A stretch of 64,000 bases of DNA, taken from Centroberyx gerrardi (taxonomy: Eukaryota > Chordata > Actinopteri > Beryciformes > Berycidae). The notes beneath the pieces are model-generated. The model did no database searches, was not told where the DNA came from, and saw nothing but the letters and a program-made list of their open reading frames with translations. The position numbers and the translations under genes are program-made. Below are positions 37,901 to 50,520 of this stretch, piece by piece (position 1 is the stretch's first letter; the number at the start of each line of letters is the position of its first letter). The stretch covers positions 14,045,307-14,109,306 of the forward strand of contig NC_136017.1 of NCBI RefSeq assembly GCF_048128805.1, written 5' to 3'.

Positions 37901-40900
37901 ATTTTATAATATAGCCTTAGCTGCATGTAGTCTCAACCATTTCCTTCTCCATCTCATGTTTATTCCATATTCCATTTATGAATGCAAGTAATTTACCCAT
38001 GTAATTAGACTCTTGGTCAGCATGCGGGCTGAATTAAGGCAGCAGGACCGCCAGAATGGTCTCTGCCCAAACTCTCCCTCCACTAATGTATATTGGGGCC
38101 CTGCATGTTTCTGGGCCTAGAATCCTTTTCATTTAAAATCGAGCCAGCATGGACACATATTCCAACTGACATTAATGAGATATTGCAAATTCATCTACAT
38201 GCAAACGCTGTACTGCCAATCTTCTGGTGCCCTGGCTTGCACCCGTACTGAAAATGTATGCACTCATTACATAGAGGTTGCACAACATAGCCCCAACGGT
38301 CAATGTCAAAATTATTTTGACAATGATATATTTAAAGAAAATCTCACAAATTGTACTGTTAAATTGCTATTTTAAAAAAAACTCTCCTTAGGTCTTATTC
38401 TATTTATTTTCCCAGCATAGAAATATTGAAGTGCTCTAACCCTTGACCCTGACCTGCACGCTTTTATTTTTGGCTGCTTGTCATTATTGGTGGTCTAGCA
38501 ACTGAAGCTTGTTCTGCTGTTGCACTCTTTGGAAGTCGCTCTGGATAAGAGCGTGAGCTAAATGTCTAAAATGTCTAAAATTTGAAATGTTTACCAGTTT
38601 ACACCCTATTTGGATAGCATCTCTACAGACTGTAACCCTAACCCTGACCTTAGCCTAAACCTAAACCTAAACCTAAACCCTAACCTGACCCAATTTCTAC
38701 CATTAACCCCAACTCTAAGATTAACCCTAGCCCAGACACAATATCTATGGACTACTTTTTACGAGTATCACATGAAACTCAGTAGACTTTTTAGTGACAC
38801 ATTATAGTCACTTGATAGGAAGTTGAGTATCAACATTGGACTATCCAAATAAAGTGTGACCTATTTACTGTAGTACACTACACTAAGGCTCAAAGTCAGC
38901 TAACTGCCTTCACTGGACTGCACCCAGCAAAATAGTCCATACCGTAAAGAGTATGACTTATACGTTTAGTGAGGGGAATTTACACGTGGCTGCACTGAAC
39001 GGACTGAGCTGGAGGGACACTAGCCCAGTTCTACTGAGGAGATGGGGGGGGGGGAGAGTGTGTGTGATGTGTTTGTACATCTAAGCAAATGCTCATGCAT
39101 GTGTGCATTGGTACATGTGCCTCGGTGAGTTTACATGGACGTGTGTACCTTGCGTGCAGCCTGCTGGCACAGTCTGAGGGCTCTGCGCCTCAGCTCCAGC
39201 TGAAAACTGGAGTGAAGCTGAAAGGACGGGCTTCCCTCTGGGGCCTGGAAGAGGTTAAACAGACACTCATTGCTTACTTGTGCTCATTTGGCATCCCTGA
39301 TTAATTTATATTGAGTGCATATGAAGAGGGCCGCCAAGTGAAGTTCAAATGTAGGTTCTGGAGGTCAGCTTAGAGTATTCAAATGGCATTGGATGAGAGG
39401 ATAGTGAAAGTGAGTGTTAGATTGAGTTGAATTGTAGGGTAGTTTGACCAGTTTGATGTCAACTCAAGGCCATCAAGAGTGAGGTTATGTAGTGCAAAAT
39501 TCTATCAGTGGTGTCTGAGATATTGACACCACGATGACAGCTAAGAATAGCCACATCCATTCAAGTGAATATAGATATGTTGGACAGCAACCTTTTGAAA
39601 ATAACTTACATAAACCGTTCTGTATTCATGGGGGAAGACCTTGTGTTTCACGTTATCAGAGAAGCATGCTGCGTGAAATGTGAAAGTTTTGAATCTAGCT
39701 GGGAAATTATTCTCAACACACACAAACACACAAAACACCACTGTTTGGAAACTTGATGTTTACCTGTCTCGCTTCACAAAGCACCCGCCTGGTGGAAAGT
39801 TTAGGTGGTCCGGTGGCAAAGTCCTCCTCCTGCCTGACTGCTCCCTTCTTAACCTAGACCAACAACAAGAGCAGATAGCGCAGAATAAGAGGAATATCAT
39901 TGTACATGGAATAATTGCTGCAAGGTAACCCATAGGCATTACTAATAGAAGAGACATAGCATGTTCCATAGCATGTTGAATTTGTGATTTGTTATATATG
40001 ACTAAGAAGAAGAATATTGCAAATTCTAAATTGATAGTTTTGACTTATTATCATTGCACTGACAAGGCAAAAAAAAGACAGAAAACTTACACTGTTTTTA
40101 GATTTTGGGCACAGACACACTCACTGATCTAAATGCTAACATGGCTCAGCTGTCAAGCCTCAGTCATGTTTGGGCTCATTTTTTGAGTATCTCCAACTGA
40201 TGTGGATAAAGGGATAATGAACCAAAGCTAATTATTTTTGGTGCCGACTCATCATCACAGTGCAATATAGATTTGATACCACATTCATTTTGAGACATTA
40301 GTACAACTACTGTAAACAAATGAGACCATCACAGAGAAGATTGGCAGCCTCCACTGGCGTCTACACTGCTTAAGGTCTAACTTAAGGTCACTGTCCCAAT
40401 AGTTATGCGAGTGACTGTACCAAGATAGTATATATGGGTGATGAAATGGCACATCACATAACTGTAAACCATATGACTGTGATGCAAACAGAAGTTGGGT
40501 TATTTAAGCTCTGGCCTGGATTCAACATTCCAAACACGATACAAGAAGATAAACCAAAATAATTGCTCTCCCCTACCATAAAAACAACAAGAGTTCCCAT
40601 AAAATATCACATTGTGGTGATATGAGCCTGTAAACGGACAATGTAGGGAAGAGAATCAGTGTGTGTGTGTGTGCATGCATTATAAACAGTGAAATTGGAG
40701 AGGAGATGGGGGAGGAAGTACTGTTAAGTGTCTGTGAGAGTTCTGTCAACTATTCAACTAACTTTTCTAAGGAAACACACACACACACACACCAACACAC
40801 ACACACACACACACACAGACACTCATATTTCACTACTGATGCTATTCTGGCTGAGGTTGCATATTTCCTTGGTGGGTCTCAATAAAATCAATCATATAGA

Positions 40901-43900
40901 CAACTAGATTTTTTTATAGGATGCATTGAAAATCACAGTGTGGATCCAATCCTGCTGCAACTGAATCCGGTTACAACATCGGTATGCATTCAATGTCTCA
41001 GAGTGAGAACGCTGGTCCAGCATAAGTGATCAGTCATCACTCATCCAGCAAATGTCATGTTTAATCAAATGGCAAAACTGACCTAAAAGCCTCTCATGAA
41101 ATGGTCTAGTGCAACAAAGCCGGAATAATCTATTCTGTTATGAACATTTATGAGGGTGGTCCGGTCAAACCTCCATCTGAATTTTGAATATCTTCAGGAT
41201 GAAAAATGTGGATAAAGAGATTAAGTACCACTCCGTTGCACAGTCGTGTGCAGGAATTTATAAATATAAGCAACTTGAAGTGAAAAATCGTACCATATAT
41301 TCATGCAGAGCCATCTCTCTCTCCTCCAATACCCGCCTCTTGCTTTCCTCTGACATGGCGTCCTTACCCAGGTGAACTTGCCTATATCGAAAAAAAAAAA
41401 AAGTTGTTATTTTGTTTTCTTTAAATCAAATAGGTTTAGCGCTGTAAGTAGGCCTTACAGTACATAAGGACAAAAGCAAATGCAACAGCAACAACAAAAT
41501 CAATATGGGTAATTGAGGAATCCTGATGGGTAAAAATCTAACAACAAAATTCAAAAGGGAAGAATGAAAATGATTTGGATGGAACAGAAATGGATGGAAG
41601 TCATTTGAAGGAGAGCAATCTAAGGAACACATTTTTCGATGAAGGAAAACTGAAAACTTCATGCCATTCAAAGAGTGAAATTTCAGTATAACCTACCATC
41701 TGAGGTGGTTGGCTCTCTCTTCCTTGACATCCCGCTGAACCTTTTTCATAAAGAAGGCCTCCTTCATCTGTCTGTTCTGCAGATCCACCATACTGCTACA
41801 GGATATGGCTAAAGTAAAGGGGACAACAGCAAAATATTAGATACGAGGCAATAAAACACAGGGTTACAGATATGGGGGGTTGGTCAGGGAGGAGTAACAG
41901 CGGTTTGGAATAAATAGAAGATATGCAGGAGTTCACACACAGTTCATATATGTGACACTACAACAAGTGATGTATGGCATGTGATATGCACATGGGTCAG
42001 AGATGCAGGTCATCAATCTCCATGACAACTGGATGAGTGAAATCAATGGGTTGCTACCTTCCCTCAGGTCTTTAGAGCTGAGTTTATCGATGTCTTTGAT
42101 CAGCATCTTGGCCACTCCAGCAGGGGTAGAGACATCCACCGCAGGCCTCAGACCAGGCTTCGCTCCAGCAGCCTGATCTCTCACAGTCTGGAGTCCACAG
42201 TTAGGGAAATAACAGGAACATTTTAAAACTGAGGATAAAACACACATCCAGTGCTTATTCTGTGTTTATTCAGCAGCGGTGCTCCACCGCCACAAGAAAA
42301 TTACCAGCATTACTAGAGAAAATATGAACGTACAGTTGTGATGTCTACCATTAATGGCTTTATTATGATGATGAAGTAGCAATTGTTTTTAGCACTGCAA
42401 CCTGCACAAGTTCCATAACTGGGATGAAAACAAGGGCAGATGTGGAACCAAAACTAAAACTGCTCCCAAATGAAATCAGGTTGTTTATGACTGTAAGTGT
42501 TTTAGTGAGGTAAAAAAATAAAAATAAAAAAGCCAAAAAAGCTGCATGAAATAAAAAATCATGTTGAAGGAAAATTAGGCACTCTTCTTCCTTTATCAAA
42601 AGTGAAATTGACTTAATTTAGGTGAGAGACTAATTGTGCCACTTAAAAAAATACATAAAAAATATTGATGAAGGAGGGAGAGAGCCTCTAATTACTATAT
42701 TCAGCATGATTGTGTATTCAATAACCCCTCCACTGAGTACCCACTAACCACTATTTTATTACTTTTCAAATTAGGCTATTAGATACTCTGTGAAACATAA
42801 CTATCTGTGATTGATCAGTCATGACTGACACAGTAACCCCTCAATTTGACCATTTGACAGTCAAGTAAATGAAAAAATAACTATAACCTAGAATTTTTGT
42901 CTGATGTATAGCATACTGAATAGGTTCTGCACGGAGGAAATTTGGGTAAATATAAATGCTCTATACGTAAAGCCACATACAGTACCTTAGATTTGTCAGT
43001 CTTCTTGGTTGACCTGTGCTTGGTCTTACTCAAGGGAGGCACTTGGAAGGCAGGTGACGGCCCTCTGTACTCTGCAGCCACCACTTCCCCGTGACCCCGC
43101 TCTCTTTCCAGCTGACTATGATTCAAAAACAATAAACACATCAGAGTAAAAGCTGCATTATGGAAATTGCACCCATTAATAACCCACCAAAATAGATTTA
43201 CATACATCCATCACTATATAATACTAATTTGATTGCGACTGATTTCTGTGCCAAAAGAACAGCAGGTTGCACTGAAGTTGAGCAGTAAATACTACAGGTG
43301 TCAAAAATCAGCATGACGATGAACTCTATAGCAGTGTTTATTGTCTGTGTTTTGGGTTGTGGGTCATTTTGGTTCTGGATCAGTACTAGTTGCAGTCTAA
43401 GAATAGTTCTAATTGGATATTTATATCATAATATATGGACAGTTGGGGAGGTGGGGGGTGGCAGGTGGCAGGGAGGCTGAGCAATGAGCCCAGATAATGA
43501 ATTTTCATTGTATTTACATTTTTCTGGCTGCCGGGGCAGTTTATCAGCTGTGGCTATATAAATGTAAAAAAAAACAAAAACACTCCACCTCCATATAAGT
43601 CCCGTATATACTCTATCCATCACTGCAGCCACTACTGCATCCTATTCTTTCTGCAGTGTTGGATAACAGACAATAATGTGGTAGCACAAAACTCATGTCT
43701 CTAAAACAGTTGCTTGCAAGACTGCTCTTTGCACCTTTTGACTGCTAGGAATTTGACTTTTCAAAACTTTTCAAAACAACGTCACTCATGGCATAAAAAT
43801 ATGGGACTTCTACGCTGGATACAGAAGTTGGACTAAACACATCCAAGCCATATATTTTCAGATTGTATGTGAACCAAATCTAAATAGCATTTTTGTATGT

Positions 43901-46900
43901 TTGCTAGCTTGTCATGACGGTAGCCAGCTGACATTTACATATTTAGCTGTCTCTTGACTCGTGACTTTCCACTTTATTCAGATACTGAGACTCAAGCCTT
44001 TGATGAATACTTTGACATTTTGAATTTTAGTCTGTTACTTTTCTTTATCAGGCTCATCACAGTACTGGGAAAATATTTCTGTACTGGCAACTCAAATAAC
44101 AAAAAAACAGCATGCTAGTATTGCTAGCAAACTCATTCAAACCAATGAGTACTGATAAACATAAACTGCTTTCTTTCTAACATTCTTTAGAAGCAATCTC
44201 AAGGTTTCGTGAACGACAATGTCTTTTACCCCACAATATGACAAGTTAATTGTTTGGGTAAAGAAGTAAGTGTTTGGTAAAAAAAAATTTGGTGCCAAGC
44301 TATACCTTTAAAAGAATAAAGATTCAGCCCTCTTACAGTCACACAATCAGTCAGTGAAGGTTAGAAACTATGGGCAATGCAATACAGCAGCCAAGCCGCT
44401 CAGATATTAAGATTAACATCTGTTTGTATTAAAAATAGCCTATATCTATGTCAGATAAGTAGTGCAGCAGGGGACGCTCAGCAACATCCCAGTGTCAGGC
44501 ATCGGTTCAAGCTGGAAAAACACTGGCCTGGCGCACATCTCTTCATCTTTCTCTTACACATATCTCATCTTTTTATTTGGTTCCACTGCAGGGAACAACA
44601 AACAGGGAGAGAGAATGTTTTATATGCTAAACATCCATCGGAAGGCTTATCCATCTTGATATCACTGCACCAGCTACCGAGCTATTTTCATGAATTATTA
44701 ACTTCTGGCCGAGATAACACCAAGACAGTGGAGTGGATGGAGCCACTGCTGTGTGATGGATAGCACCCGCTTTCTCATGGGAACAGAATTAAACATTAGG
44801 TTTTATACTGGCTGAACAACAAGAGCCAACTTCTAATCAGTGCAGGGCCATTTTCACTACAGTGGGTGCATGTTTTCACCCCCGAATTAACCATCTAGTT
44901 AGTTAGTTAGTTTGCTAAACTGTATCAACCTGAGAGCCTGTTATCATTATCGAACAGTAAGAAGCTGTTATTATTCAGAGGGATTTCTTTGCTGCTCAGG
45001 AGGACTAATCCAGGAAAACAAGCTATTTATTAGCTCATCCAAGATTAAACTATAACCTGAGCACTAGGTGAGTTAGTTACATACAGTAGTAAGAGCAAGA
45101 GAGTGAGAGGTTTTCCATTCGAGAATAAGCGAGAGTTGCTCCCCTTACTCAAAATGCAGCATGCATTGCATTTTGGACTATTGAGGCTGGTGTAATTGGT
45201 ATCTTTGCCACTTCTACAATGGATTTCTCCCTGTGTGATTGTTGAATGTCGGTGCAAAATGTTGAGTCTAGAAAGAAGCTCTGGCTCTTTGATTCTAAGC
45301 GACTGACACCAAAACCTGACGTTGGTGTACCGCTGATGTTTGATCATTTTTCCGCTATCAAACTTCATTGTAGCTGAGTTCATCCACGAACTGATAAAGT
45401 GTTCTTATTACCTGATGGCGAGGTGAGGGGCGGAGCTCCCAGTGATGGTGCAGAGGTAGGGTTTGGTGTTGAACTGAGAGATGACCAGCTGGATGGTGAC
45501 CTGACAAGTCTCATACTGGAAGGGACTGAAGGTCACCGTGATCTCCACCTTACCATTGGCTGGTATCACACCTGGAACAGCAAAGATAAATGAATGGGAG
45601 TGTGTCAGTGTGTGTGTGTGTGTGTGTCTGCCTCTGGCTTGTGTAAACTATACAGCCAAAGATTGTGGTAACAGTGACGACAGATCCATCTCCTTGGTTG
45701 TGGACTGAATACTCTTGTTGTAATGACTTCAAATCCAATATAGGTGGGTGCAACCATATTAAGTACAACACTAGTTACATACTTGTGAGTCTAACTGTAT
45801 GTCCTTTCAAATGACTGAATGTCCAAATACCTGACATCTGGTAGGCTAAGAAAGTGTTGATAATAATACGACCAAAAATATAATCCAGCGCTAAAATGTT
45901 TGGCCAAGATGATTTTAAGGCAGGCTATTTCTTATTTTCAATTTCTTGTCATTTCATATTCACTTGTATTTGCTTTTAAAACAAGTTTTTATAGTGCAGT
46001 GAATGATTTCTATAGGATTTGGGCACCTTTTTGAGAACTAAGGTCCTCAAAATTACCAGCGATTGTGTTAAAAGAAATGCCAGACTACAACAGAGAAAAC
46101 CTGTAAAACAATATGAGATACAGGATTATTTTAGATTATTATAATGTCTCTCTTAGAAATGTCTGTTGCGGTACAACTGTCAATTGCTTTCAGACTGAAT
46201 GCTTTTATATTGCTATACATATCTTGTATAGCGGCCAGTGTTTGTTGCGTTTGTGGAGTGGATTAAAAAGAAAAAAAGCATAATAAAACAAGTGCTTAAA
46301 ATGAGAAACTCAAGTGTATCTCTTATTCACATTCCGGGGTTGTGCCAAGTTTAGCGCTGCAGCTGTCGATGGCATCCCGAGTGCCGGTTCCGGCGTGTGT
46401 TATGATGCTTCCCAGACGATGGATACTGCTTAGCGTCAGTCTGGGGAAAGCTGTGGAAAACTGGAGGCATCTCTCCAGCTCTACGGTGACTTATTTCGTA
46501 CGCAACACGCGCCGGTCTGAAGTTCTGAGACAACACAGCTTACCTGTTCATCTGATGGGTTATGAGCTAAATCTGGCAGGCTGGCTGAGTAATATCAATG
46601 GAAAAACACAACTTTGTTTGTCTATTTCACCTTAAAGGCAGACCGTGACATTTTGAATTGTAGTCTGTTAGTTTTCTTTTTCAGACTCAGAGGAAATAGG
46701 GGGAAATATAGGGGAAAAAGTTTCTACTGTCATTTCAAATTACAAAAAAAAACAGCATTATAGCATTGTTAGCATTCCTCATTCAAAACGGTGGGTACTG
46801 AAACTGTTTCTGCCATTTCCCATAATGTGACAAAACGTTCACACACTCACACAATCAACCAATATGAGTTAGAAACCATATGCAATTCAATACCGAAGCC

Positions 46901-49865
46901 AAGTCAAATTCTGAATTTATCAATGAACCGTTTTTGATGTTGTGTAAAAGTGATTTCTTGGAGCGGCTCCTACCTGCAAGGGGCCGGATGGAGAAGGCCG
47001 TATGGGACTGGATAACGTACACCTGAAACTCAAAGTCAATGGGACAGCTGCAGCTCAGGGGAATGGCACGGCTGACACTGGGGAGACAAAAACATTTTTT
47101 TTTTTTTTAGGATCTGACACCATAGATGCTTGGTTGGACGTATGGACGGATACAGAAAGAGACAAGGCAAGCTCTCAAGCAGATATGTGGTCCGAAAAGC
47201 AGGAGGCGCCGGTCGCAGTTCTCCATACACACACACACACACACACACACACCTCTGTCCCAGTGGTATGGCTGGTAGGTCGATACGAGGAGGGATGTGC
47301 AGGTCATCGATGATGGGGTAAGCATGAACCGGCACTAACAGGTTCTCCTCTCCCTGAGAAGAGGGGTGAATGAGCAAAAGAGAGGGAAAAAGAGAGAGAG
47401 ACGAAACAAAGAGATAACAGAGGTTTCCAAGTAAACATGGGGATACATCATCAAATATAAGTTAAAGCAGAATAATAGCTGGGCAATATAATGATCCACT
47501 TCAAAAACAGAGCCTGGGCTTCAAGGCAAAGTCTTAGACCGATGACCTTTTAAAATATTTATTTTCATACTTAGAAGAATCATTTCAATCTCCAGAAGAG
47601 CAGCAATGAAGATACCTCAAAGTAAATACACTAGTGTTTGCAAGTGTGTGTGTAAACAAAGGAAAATTTCTCTTGAGATGGGAAGTTGAGCCTGCTTGCC
47701 CAAGATTTGTATTTTTTTTTTGCCATCGCCCAAAAATAAAAGAGATAATGCTTGGTTTTCACTCTTTACTCGGCACTACTTTATCTTATAAGGTTATTTA
47801 TTGTTGTTGTTTTGGACCTACCACCCCTTATATACTGGCTTATTCTACTGTTGCACTCATTGTAAGTCACTCTGAATAAGAGCTTTCAATAAATACCTAA
47901 AATGTAGATCTAAATGTGTAACAAACAGTAACTTGCAGTGCTAGCACACAGCAGCTGACTTCCAGCCAAACAGTGAAATAAAAACTCTGCTGGATCCCAA
48001 ACCTTGCAGTGAACCCGAATGCAGTCGTAGAAGTAACGCCACTCGTCGGGACAGAACTGGACCTTCACTGTGTAGGCGAGGCCCGGGATGAGCCGACACT
48101 AGAGAGAAAACAGATGACAGAGCGAAGTGGAATCACAAGTGGGATCATAATGTTATATTCATGTCAGTAATCAGCCGTCGAAAAAAAAATACCTTTTTTG
48201 TATATGTGGTTTGGAAGTACTTGGTTTGGGTGGGGATGATATGAATATTCATGACTTCAGACGAGATGTTGATTAGTTTCTGAGGGAGAGGAGAGAATAG
48301 ATGAATTCATTTCCAGCGTATTGGGCACAGTTGAGGAAATCCAAAGCATCTCCATATTCTCGTATGCTTACATGCCTACAGCTAGCTGGCTAGATGGGGT
48401 GAAGTCAGGTCCTATTCTGTTGAATCAAATAAAGCCTCCATAGAATCCAAATGAGATTAATTTATGATAGGATTACAATAATTTCAATAATTTATTGCAG
48501 CAGACCTATGGGCCTGTTTCTGGTGGGTCGTGATTTTGTTGAGCTCTGGCCCCAGGATAGGGCAAATGTATGGCTTAGGCTGAAAAAACATAACAAGAAG
48601 CCCTGGTTTAATGCATATGGAGGTAGAAGAAGATAGAAAAATACATGCTACCTGCTACCTGAACTGACTGAACCCAAGCTGAGCAGAACAACCCATGTCA
48701 TATATAAAAATTCCATAATACAGACGGATGGATGATGTCTTCATGAACAGGACGGGCACAATTTAGCCTGTACTACTTTTCCAATTTCACCATTGTTTGG
48801 AAGACTTACTCGGTTCGAATTCACTTTCCCTACATTCACCATCCAACGCAGCCTGTGAATGGAAAATCGTAACCGCTAGTAGTAAAACCTCAACAGGATA
48901 TTTAAACTGCAGCAGTATGTCGCTCACCAGGATCTTCAGGTAATCCTTCCCCAGCTCAAACCCACTGAAGTGCAGCACAGACGGCTCTGCTTGGATCAGG
49001 CTGTTGCTTCTCAGTTTGGCATAGATTTCTAGGAAGGAAAAACAAAAGACAGTGATTGAATATAACAAGCTGAGTTCGTTACCGAAAAGTAGGCTGATTC
49101 ACATCTACATTGAGGTAGTAAACTGTATTCTTTATAGCCAATAAGTAAAAAATATATGGATGTCATAACAGTTATTATGAAGGCTGGGAGGTAATACAAA
49201 TGATAACCAACCCCAAAATAAGAAGCCATGTAAACTGACAGCAGGTCTACTGTCAATGCATTGGTGAAATTCATAATGGAAACTTGATTTTTGCGACTAA
49301 AATAGGGACAATATCTCAATAAATAGCAAAATAAGTAAAATTAATAACATATTCATCAAACCTAACATGAATAGTGATGACAACAGTATCAGATATGTGG
49401 CCAATACCAAGTTAAAGTATGCTACTTTATCAGATAATTTCTCCAATACTACAATCCAATAACAAGCACACCATGTAATATGTCTGTAATCCCATTAAAG
49501 TGACTGGATTTTCTGCCTTTTTTCACACAAGGAAGGAAGTGTGAAAGATCACTCTAATGGAGAAAAATGAATAAGGCTATACCCCCATCATTTTTGACGA
49601 ATGACAGCAAGCTGCCATGTGATACATTTTTGACCCAGTGGGGAAATTCAGCTGATGCCTTAGGTTTAATACTCTGAAGCAGTATCAGTGCATCCCTAGC
49701 AGAAGGTCACAGAGAACACGGCTGATATCTACTTGATTCCAGGAGGTGATTGGGGACGCTGGCTCTGCTCCTGCTCTCCTCCACCAGCTGGCCCAGAGGC
49801 AGAGGGGTCCTCCTCCTCCTGAGGGGCTCTGACAGGCTCTGCGGGGCAGAGAGGGCCACCTCCAT
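27903..49865 (-). CDS. cfap221: Cilia- and flagella-associated protein 221 (CFAP221/PCDP1), 24 coding exons
   Basis: CFAP221 is a calmodulin-binding subunit of the central-pair C1d projection of motile cilia. The coding exons on the minus strand are 49865-49733, 49028-48928, 48279-48193, 48098-48003, 47353-47253, 47077-46974, 45571-45412, 43115-42986, 42187-42058, 41808-41697, 41381-41294, 39853-39764, 39244-39149, 36814-36757, 36416-36322, 35789-35709, 35426-35319, 34847-34665, 34518-34433, 33988-33916, 33656-33556, 29663-29571, 29085-28978 and 28038-27903. All phases agree and give 849 residues; I recall human as about 840. Diagnostic segments are VPNHLLESK (around 37-45), [16 protein letters not shown] (around 124-139), LLVPVHAYP and GVIPANGK in the N-terminal ASH/MSP-like region (about 55-262), [15 protein letters not shown] and LTPEMI near the C-terminus. 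The exon at 34,847-34,665 encodes an acidic glutamate run. The start was chosen because the frame and length match the human N-terminus. The gene is intact, and its 5' end faces the GPCR gene. Confidence 0.97.
28560..28624. repeat. GT-rich microsatellite in final CFAP221 intron
   Basis: Imperfect (GTAT)n and (GT)n tract between the last two coding exons. Confidence 0.85.
28927..28970. repeat. (GTT)n microsatellite beside a CFAP221 donor
   Basis: About fourteen GTT units on the plus strand, read (AAC)n in the CFAP221 intron, beginning about eight bases inside the donor of the exon at 29,085-28,978. Confidence 0.95.
29088..29108. repeat. (CA)n microsatellite beside a CFAP221 acceptor
   Basis: Read as (GT)n in the transcript, it runs directly into the CAG acceptor of the exon at 29,085-28,978. 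Confidence 0.95.
29664..33555 (-). other. Large CFAP221 intron
   Basis: About 3.9 kb between the exons at 33,556 and 29,663. It holds a SINE (about 32,756-32,965) and, near 30,894-31,060, an AT-rich segment starting CACTGCAAAAAATA that resembles the palindromic CACTGC repeats. A GC-richer block with CpGs lies at 30,240-30,620. No second gene seen. Confidence 0.6.
32756..32965 (+). mobile_element. tRNA-derived SINE in CFAP221 intron
   Basis: Head begins GGGGCGGCAGTAGTGGTCTA, with an A-box-like TGGTCTAATGG at 32,770-32,780 and a B-box GGTTCAAATTCC at 32,813-32,824. A GC-balanced body of about 140 bases follows. Orientation is opposite to the host gene. A head of this type is common in fish tRNA-derived SINEs. 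Confidence 0.8.
35221..35266. repeat. (GAAT)n microsatellite in CFAP221 intron
   Basis: Tandem GAAT units with one GAGT interruption. Confidence 0.95.
38498..38580 (+). mobile_element. Fish L2/SINE 3' tail
   Basis: GTCGCTCTGGATAAGAGCG followed by GAGCTAAATGTCTAAAATG repeated is the conserved tail of a large group of fish retroposons. Only the tail is clear. Confidence 0.7.
38633..38692. repeat. Telomere-like CCTAA(A/C) interstitial array
   Basis: Contains TAACCCTAACCC then four CCTAAA units and CCCTAACC, degrading into related words up to about 38,740. It resembles an interstitial vertebrate telomeric repeat (TTAGGG on the other strand) mixed with the variant TTTAGG. Confidence 0.75.
39854..41293 (-). 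other. CFAP221 intron with CA/GT tracts
   Basis: GT tract near 40,659-40,671 and CA tract at about 40,775-40,817. Otherwise AT-rich non-coding DNA. Confidence 0.6.
43116..45411 (-). other. CFAP221 intron
   Basis: About 2.3 kb without exons. The segment 44,014-44,400 is related to 46,647-46,908 in another intron. The remainder is unique-looking. Confidence 0.6.
44014..44400. repeat. Dispersed intronic repeat, copy A
   Basis: Begins GACATTTTGAATTTTAGTCT and ends near CAATACAGCAGCCAAGCC. It aligns with copy B at 46,647-46,908 in the same orientation, with gaps and many substitutions. Family unknown to me. Confidence 0.6.
45606..45629. repeat. (GT)n microsatellite
   Basis: Short GT tract in the CFAP221 intron between the exons at 46,974 and 45,571. 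Confidence 0.85.
46647..46908. repeat. Dispersed intronic repeat, copy B
   Basis: Begins GACATTTTGAATTGTAGTCT, shares CACACAATCA, GTTAGAAAC and AGCCAAG landmarks in order with copy A, and is shorter by internal deletions. Confidence 0.6.
47227..47252. repeat. (AC)n microsatellite that forms a CFAP221 donor
   Basis: Read on the minus strand it is (GT)13 starting exactly at the exon end (47,253). The first GT of the repeat is the only available 5' splice site that keeps the frame. Confidence 0.93.
47800..47905 (+). mobile_element. Fish L2/SINE 3' tail
   Basis: CATTGTAAGTCACTCTGAAT, then AAGAGCTTTCAATAAATACC and TAAAATGTA. This is a diverged version of the tail seen near 38,520. Confidence 0.65.
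49029..49732 (-). other. First coding intron of CFAP221
   Basis: AT-rich, no exon or recognisable repeat. Confidence 0.6.
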
Positions 49866-50520
49866 CCCAGCTAGAGGTCAGCTGCGGCTCCCCCACAGAG
49901 AAATGACAGAGCGCTGGAGGAGAAGCAAGGGAGGAGGCAGTGTGTTGAGTCGTATTAGTCGTATTTGTGAGCTTTGGATTGCATAATGAGAAAACAAAAG
50001 TACAGTCATGGAATGAGAGCAGGTTACTTTTTGTGCAATTTGCATACAATTATTTTCTCAGTGATTAGTTACATGATGAATTTATTTCATACTGTTGATA
50101 TGAAGAGTTACATACAAGAAGTATGCAATAAGTCTATCACATTCACTCTGCTTCAGCAACATCTGTTCTAACTAGATGCAAGTAACTGACAGGTACTTAC
50201 GTTACTTTTCTGAGTTACAACAATGGCAGAGAAGATACGAAATGTTTGTACCTATCAGAGGTGAAGATAAAGTAATTTTACAACTAACAACACAAACTTT
50301 AACACTTTGAAAGTATCCTGTGACAGCGGTAATGCAGGCTAACGAAGACTCACAAAGATTAGCATTAGCGTCAAAGTGTAGTGAGAAAGCTAGCAACTCA
50401 GCTAATGTTAACTGGCTTAATTTATATAGAGGCTTACTTGACTTACTATGACTTATTGCGTTTTAGAAAAAAACGGTTGCATTTGTTTGCTTATATAAAA
50501 TAGCCATATTTCCACCTACT

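Larger units (their letters stand above)
36815..39148 (-). other. CFAP221 intron with repeat debris
   Basis: About 2.3 kb. It contains a LINE/SINE-type tail at about 38,498-38,580 (GGAAGTCGCTCTGGATAAGA, then GAGCTAAATGTCTAAAATG) and a telomere-like CCTAAA array at 38,633-38,692. No exon recognised. Confidence 0.6.

Noticed and set aside
49729-50049. 106-residue minus-strand ORF over the first CFAP221 coding exon
   Set aside because: It is a shadow frame. The frame that joins to the next exon and gives [14 protein letters not shown] starts at 49,865; the longer ORF would break phase at both splice sites.
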